This document shows, piece after piece, positions 59,951 to 64,000 of a DNA stretch of 64,000 nt. The stretch is from positions 126,174 through 190,173 of the forward strand of contig JAHBYA010000005.1 of assembly GCA_019636195.1 (NCBI GenBank). The letters are read 5' to 3'. Position 1 is the first letter of the stretch. Each line of letters opens with the position of its first letter. A model generated the notes under the pieces. It saw nothing but the letters and a program-made list of their open reading frames with translations. It searched no databases and had not been told where the DNA came from. This stretch comes from Planctomycetota bacterium (GTDB lineage Bacteria; Planctomycetota; UBA8742; UBA2392). A program made the translations under genes and the position numbers.

Positions 59951-62320
59951 ATGCGTTACTTTTTCGCTTCGCTGTGTTTCCTTGCGGTGCTGTCGGCCTG
60001 CACGTTTGACGACGGCAACAAGCCGGACTCGGACTCGGCAACTGCAAAGACCGGCAAAGACCTGGTGCTGGATATCGGCGTGGCGAAGCTGGTGGTCCCG
60101 GCGGCGGCGATCGGCAGCGGCACCGGCCAGTTGCCGGCGGGCAGCCGCGTGACGCTTTCGCATGGCAGCAAGCCTTCGGGGCGCAAGCTGTACTCGCCGG
60201 TGATCAAGGTGGCCGTGAAGGACAAAGACGGCAAGGCCGTAACAGGCCTGAACCTCGACCCGCCCGCAACCTTTGAACTTTCGTACGACGCGGGCCTGGC
60301 CGGCGCCGACGGCGTAAGCCACGTTGAGCTTGCGCTGCTCAGCATCAAGGGCAGCACGATCGACGAGCTCGGCTTCACGACAATCGACGCCACCCCCGAC
60401 ACGCACTTCAACATCCCGTGGCCCAGCCGCGTGCGGGCGCGCTTCACCAGCCTGGCCAGCTACGCCGTGGGCAAGCACGTGGTGACCACGCCGCCGCCGC
60501 CGGTGGTTGCGCTGACGGGCACGATCAGCACGATCCTGACCAGCACGGCGTTTCAGCTTTCCAGCACCGGCGGGACGCACACCGTGAGCGTGCTGGTGCC
60601 GACCGGCGACACCACCATGCCGCCGACCGTGGTTACGCTGAATGACGCCAGCTTCAATGCCGCCAACCCGCTGAGCCCGACCAACCGCATCATGACGGTG
60701 CAGACCGGCGGCAAGACGTACACCACCGACCACGCGGCGGCGGGCGTGGTGTTTCAGCTCAATACCTTCAGCGGCACCAACAGCAGCGGCAGCCTGCTCG
60801 GCACGGTGGTTGAACAGGGCGGCAGCGCGACGCTGGCTGTGAACTACACGTTCACGACCGGGGGCGCGGCGACGGTGACGCTGGGCGGCACGGTCACCGA
60901 GGTCGCGGGCCGGCGCACGATCAACCTGACCGACGCCGCAGGCGACGAGCAGGTGCTGATACTGATGCCCGACACCTTTCCCAATGCGACGCTTGACCCG
61001 ATCACGTTTGACGACGCGAGCTTTGACAGCACCGACCCGCTGAATGCAGCGGGGCGGCTGGTGACCGTGACCGCGGGCGGCGACACGTTCAGCAGTGACG
61101 TGCCGGTGCTGGGCAGCGTGACGGTGACGTTCACGAGCTTTGACGACGTGACGTTGCAGGGCGCGGGCACGATCACGGGCACGGTGGTCAGCGCGACGCC
61201 TGCCAACAAAACGCTGAACTACACCTTTACGGTGACGGCGGGCGGCCCCGGCGGCAACGGCACGCTGACGCCGGGCACGCCGGTCACGGTCACGACCGAT
61301 GCCGCCCATGAGGCGGAGGTTTCGTTTGCGTTCAACTTCAGCGAGTACATTGTGGCGTGGATCGGCGATGTCGGCACGACCAACCGCGAACTCGGCTTTG
61401 CCGCCGTGGAAGCGGGAACGCATGCCATTGAACAGCGCGGCACGCTTGAGCCCACCTTCAACCTTGACCCGGCGGGCGGATTTGCGCTGGCTTCCAACGA
61501 TGTCGCCGACGTGGTGGCGGTGGGCGCTACGGGCAGCGACGCGGGCACAGCGACGCTGGTGGCTGTGTTCTATGACGCGTTTCTGGAAAGCCAGTACGGC
61601 AGCGACGTGAACCTCGGCACCGGGGCGTTCCCGCGCGCGGCGTACCACATTGACCAGGACCGCTTTGTGCTGGCGTGGCAGAGCGGCAGCAACGTGATGG
61701 CGGCGGTGTTCACGTTCAACGGCACGCAGGTCGGCAGTACGGTCACGATGTTCACGGGCGCGACGCTGGCCGGCCTTGCGACGGCCGGCGACAGCACGGA
61801 CGAAGCGCTGATCACGGCGAGGGACGGCAGCGGTGTGGTCGGGCGCTACCTTACGGTAAGCACGGGCGCGGCGGCGGGCGCGCAGTTTGACTTGAGCACC
61901 AGCGAAGGCGGCGGCATGTGCGTCTGGGAGGCCGCGGGCGGCCAGTACCTGGTGATCACCGAGACCTTGGTGCTGGGCTTTTTTGCCGCGCAGCAGGTGA
62001 TCTGCCTTGCGGCGGGCACGACCGTGCCCGTGGGCAGCGCGCTGACACTGCCGTCGATCGACGCGCCTTCGCGCGCCGCATGGGGCGCGGACGGCGCGAT
62101 CTTCATGACGCCCAGCACGGCGTTGTTTGCCATGGACAGCAGCGTCGCCGGCGCCGAGCTGCTGGCGACGCCGTTGTACGGCAGCCAGCAGGGCGGCTTG
62201 AACATCGACACTTCGCCCAACGGGCCTGCGTTTGCATCGGACGAAGACACCGAGTTCGTGATTGTCAGCAGCACGGGGGCCACGGGCGTGACGTTGCAGC
62301 CGCTGACGCTTACACCGTAA
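59951..62320 (+). CDS. Large lipoprotein with repeated beta domains, 789 residues
   Basis: ATG 59951 has GGAGG six bases upstream. The signal with lipobox is MRYFFASLCFLAVLSAC. Residues ~30-170 form a ZU5/DUF-like beta domain (VVPAAAIGSGTGQLPAGSRV). Two homologous blocks follow, each with a DDASFxSxxPL-type element (LNDASFNAANPLSPTN and FDDASFDSTDPLNAAG) and a T-rich strand set. The last 330 residues are a long Gly/Ala/Thr-rich beta region, possibly a propeller. It is a surface lipoprotein of unknown function, followed by a terminator. Confidence 0.65.
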   Translation: MRYFFASLCFLAVLSACTFDDGNKPDSDSATAKTGKDLVLDIGVAKLVVPAAAIGSGTGQLPAGSRVTLSHGSKPSGRKLYSPVIKVAVKDKDGKAVTGLNLDPPATFELSYDAGLAGADGVSHVELALLSIKGSTIDELGFTTIDATPDTHFNIPWPSRVRARFTSLASYAVGKHVVTTPPPPVVALTGTISTILTSTAFQLSSTGGTHTVSVLVPTGDTTMPPTVVTLNDASFNAANPLSPTNRIMTVQTGGKTYTTDHAAAGVVFQLNTFSGTNSSGSLLGTVVEQGGSATLAVNYTFTTGGAATVTLGGTVTEVAGRRTINLTDAAGDEQVLILMPDTFPNATLDPITFDDASFDSTDPLNAAGRLVTVTAGGDTFSSDVPVLGSVTVTFTSFDDVTLQGAGTITGTVVSATPANKTLNYTFTVTAGGPGGNGTLTPGTPVTVTTDAAHEAEVSFAFNFSEYIVAWIGDVGTTNRELGFAAVEAGTHAIEQRGTLEPTFNLDPAGGFALASNDVADVVAVGATGSDAGTATLVAVFYDAFLESQYGSDVNLGTGAFPRAAYHIDQDRFVLAWQSGSNVMAAVFTFNGTQVGSTVTMFTGATLAGLATAGDSTDEALITARDGSGVVGRYLTVSTGAAAGAQFDLSTSEGGGMCVWEAAGGQYLVITETLVLGFFAAQQVICLAAGTTVPVGSALTLPSIDAPSRAAWGADGAIFMTPSTALFAMDSSVAGAELLATPLYGSQQGGLNIDTSPNGPAFASDEDTEFVIVSSTGATGVTLQPLTLTP

Positions 62321-62324
62321 CGAA

Positions 62325-62358
62325 AAGGGACGAGCCCCACACTCGTCCCTTCCCTTTC
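62325..62358 (+). terminator. Terminator of the large lipoprotein gene
   Basis: AAGGGACGAG-CCCCACA-CTCGTCCCTT followed by CCCTTTC, between converging genes. Confidence 0.7.
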
Positions 62359-62393
62359 TGCGGGGGCGCGTTTGCGCCTTGCTCCGGCAGCGT

Positions 62394-63074
62394 TTACTGC
62401 GTTTCGTCTTTCATTGCTTCCTCGCAGCGGCGCAGGACATCCGCGTCGGCGTCGCGCAGGGCGCGCCTTCTGATGGGTTCAACGATTCGGGCGGCCTTCT
62501 GCATCCGACCTTGGCGGTGCAAAGCCATCGCTCGATTCAGCTTCGCGATCGTTTCCAGTTGCTGGTCCCCTTGGTTGCGGGCGTACGTTACGCAGTACGC
62601 GGCCTCTGTTTGCAGGTACTTCCAGGCGCCCGCTTTCTCGGCCCAGAAGAACAGGTTGTTCCAGCAGTGGCGCATGCGGCGATGGTCGGCCAGGCCTTCG
62701 GCGGCTGTGCGCATGGCAAAGCTGAAGGCGCGGTCCATGCCGCTGATGTCGCGCAGGTTGCCCAGCACGTTGGCATAGCTGAAAAAGTACTCGTACAGGT
62801 TGGCAGTGCTGAACTGGCCAAGGCACGCCTCCAGCACTTTGTCTTCAAGGACTTCGCGGGCCTGCTGCCAGCGCTCAAGGTCCATCAGCACCCAGGCCTT
62901 GCGCATCATGCACTGGCCCAGAAAGTCGCCGGTGATGACAGACTTGCCGTCCTGCCTGCCGAGCAGGACTTCCCAAGCTGCCAGTGATTGTTCAAAGCGA
63001 CTCTCGCGGGCGAGTGCTGCGGCCTGATTGAACTGTTGAACGAGATGCGGCGAGATCAGCGTATCGGTACTCAT
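62394..63074 (-). CDS. TPR-like helical protein, 226 residues
   Basis: From ATG 63074 (MSTDTLISPHLVQQFNQAAA). Helical repeats with TPR-like spacing are visible (ESRFEQSLAAWEVLLGRQDG, DLERWQQAREVLEDKVLEAC, AKLNRAMALHRQGRMQKAAR). No signal peptide or membrane segment. No family is recognised. It converges on the large lipoprotein gene. Confidence 0.6.
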   Translation of the reverse strand: MSTDTLISPHLVQQFNQAAALARESRFEQSLAAWEVLLGRQDGKSVITGDFLGQCMMRKAWVLMDLERWQQAREVLEDKVLEACLGQFSTANLYEYFFSYANVLGNLRDISGMDRAFSFAMRTAAEGLADHRRMRHCWNNLFFWAEKAGAWKYLQTEAAYCVTYARNQGDQQLETIAKLNRAMALHRQGRMQKAARIVEPIRRRALRDADADVLRRCEEAMKDETQ

Positions 63075-63186
63075 GGGAACCTCCGGGATCGGAGGGGGAC
63101 CCAAGTGTCCTTCAGGACTATACACCGTGAAAGATTACGGGGCAAGCCAAAATACTACAATTTGAAATGCGTGGACACCAAATACT

Positions 63187-63216
63187 ATGAAAACAGGCGC
63201 CCGCAGGCGCCTGTTA
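63187..63216 (-). terminator. Terminator of the membrane protein gene
   Basis: On the minus strand, AACAGGCGCC-TGCG-GGCGCCTGTT followed by TTC: a ten-pair stem after the stop of the gene at 63233. Confidence 0.7.
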
Positions 63217-63232
63217 GGTGGGTTACCAAGGC

Positions 63233-63862
63233 CTAGAACGGCGGTTCATTGTGGCCGAAATCGTAGTGGCCGCGACGGGTGTCGCCCTTGCGGTTGTTGT
63301 CGATGTCGAATTGCAGCAATGCGCGCTCAAGGGCGGCGTCGATGTGGCGCGACAGCTCTTCGTTTTCGCCGGCGCGCAGCAGGGCACTGGCGTGCGGCTG
63401 GTCCACGAAGTCGCGGGCCATCTCAAGCAGGCGCGAGATGTCTTTGGGCTGCCAGGTGTTGGCGCGGCAATGCTCAATGACGCGCAGGTCAAAGCGGTCA
63501 AAAATACGGCGCAGCGAAGCGTCGTCGCGCGGCGGCGCGCCCGGCGGCGGCCCGCCCACGGCCATGGTTTGCGGGGCCTGCGGCTGCTCGGCGTGCTGCA
63601 TACGCGCGCGGCGCACGGCACTCAGGTGGCGCATCTCGCGGCGGTGATTGACCAGGAACATGAACATGAAGAACAGCGAAATCCCGACCGGCACAGCCAC
63701 AATCCCGCGGCTGCCCGCGCCGGAGCTTGCCAGCGCAAACAGCGCAATCACGGCGATGACCACCGCGATCACCCAGACCCACGCGCCGCCCTTGGCCGGG
63801 GGGGCGAACTGCTGGTCGGGTGTCTCCTGCCAGGTGCGCTCACGATCCCATGGGTGCATCAT
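63233..63862 (-). CDS. Two-span membrane protein, 209 residues
   Basis: From ATG 63862 with GAGGG seven bases upstream; a second ATG follows directly. Two membrane segments (GAWVWVIAVVIAVIALFALA and GIVAVPVGISLFFMFMFLV) are separated by a short loop. A cytoplasmic, basic segment (HRREMRHLSAVRRARMQ) follows, then a helical domain ending KGDTRRGHYDFGHNEPPF. No family is recognised. Confidence 0.6.
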   Translation of the reverse strand: MMHPWDRERTWQETPDQQFAPPAKGGAWVWVIAVVIAVIALFALASSGAGSRGIVAVPVGISLFFMFMFLVNHRREMRHLSAVRRARMQHAEQPQAPQTMAVGGPPPGAPPRDDASLRRIFDRFDLRVIEHCRANTWQPKDISRLLEMARDFVDQPHASALLRAGENEELSRHIDAALERALLQFDIDNNRKGDTRRGHYDFGHNEPPF

Positions 63863-63970
63863 GATGAATCCCTCGACATGGCCCGGGTTGGCTGCCCGAA
63901 GGTAAGTATAACATGCAATTGTCAGCCGTGCGTTCCGAATTCCGGCTGCGGCGCGGAATGCCCGACACAC

Positions 63971-64000
63971 CTAGCCCGCCAGCTCAGCCAGTGCTTCAAG
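63971..64000 (-). CDS. 3' end of a gene that enters from the right edge
   Basis: The last ten codons on the minus strand read LEALAELAG then TAG (63971-63973), an ordinary helical C-terminus. Only 30 bases are inside the window, so nothing about the product can be said and the frame itself is a guess. Confidence 0.25.
   Translation of the reverse strand, partial: LEALAELAG

Noticed and set aside
1..64000. CRISPR array or intact transposase
   Set aside because: No regularly spaced direct repeats and no transposase-like protein were found; the 101-base tandem pair at 43108 has only two units with no spacers.

Overview
The window is high-GC, densely coded bacterial chromosome with genes on both strands. 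Secreted squalene-cyclase-fold and VWA/HEAT proteins, a tricorn-type protease, many short Gly/Ser-rich lipoproteins, free-standing TPR proteins and an ethylbenzene-dehydrogenase-like haem protein fit Planctomycetota best. A Myxococcota-like lineage is the main alternative, because of MYXO-CTERM-like tails and a Sit-like toxin/immunity remnant. No rRNA, tRNA, CRISPR array or intact transposase was seen.

The most notable signal is selenocysteine. Two thiol-chemistry genes contain in-frame TGA codons exactly where their families carry conserved cysteines. A rhodanese-like gene (548-874, minus strand) has two, giving a U-x4-U loop in a protein with no Cys at all. A secreted redoxin (18580-19305) has one near its C-terminus, extending the protein by a PYG-U-AVKY-type tail to a TAG stop. 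A GU-containing hairpin lies at a suitable distance after the TGA in both genes. TGA is an ordinary stop in many neighbouring genes, so this is recoding and not a changed genetic code. The selenocysteine machinery itself is not in the window.

Layout. 1-7550: envelope proteins, rhodanese, ferredoxin, TPR protein, accD, YkvA, PAP2, the AmmeMemoRadiSam radical SAM gene, three tandem micro-ORFs and a small lipoprotein. 7641-16536: amino-acid permease, ybeY, xerC, a methyltransferase, maeB and the tricorn protease. 16641-24462: E1-beta, E1-alpha and E3 of a 2-oxoacid dehydrogenase, interleaved with lipB, the selenoredoxin and lipoproteins; no E2 is present. 24583-31206: secreted protein, mog, lepB, pyrR, haem protein, zinc-ribbon membrane protein and rsfS (apparently starting at ATC). 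31285-38280: TusA-like/ferritin-like fusion coupled to a toxin-antitoxin pair, PhnD-like protein, acyl-CoA dehydrogenase, and a TetR regulator whose likely operator occurs upstream of two downstream genes. 38399-48625: di-haem peroxidase lipoprotein, Ig-like protein, XRE-TPR regulator, a large helicase-nuclease, and a second copy of the TPR family. 48695-56153: envelope cluster with TatD-like hydrolase, two membrane sulfatase-fold proteins, kinase-like/methyltransferase fusion and VWA protein. 56352-57564: decayed toxin/immunity island with different composition. 57666-64000: rpoN, recR, a large lipoprotein, a TPR-like protein and a membrane protein.

A family of short palindromic repeats (stem-GGA-stem) occurs at about 7065, 40059 and 43108-43309. 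At the last site it supplies the ends of two converging genes.
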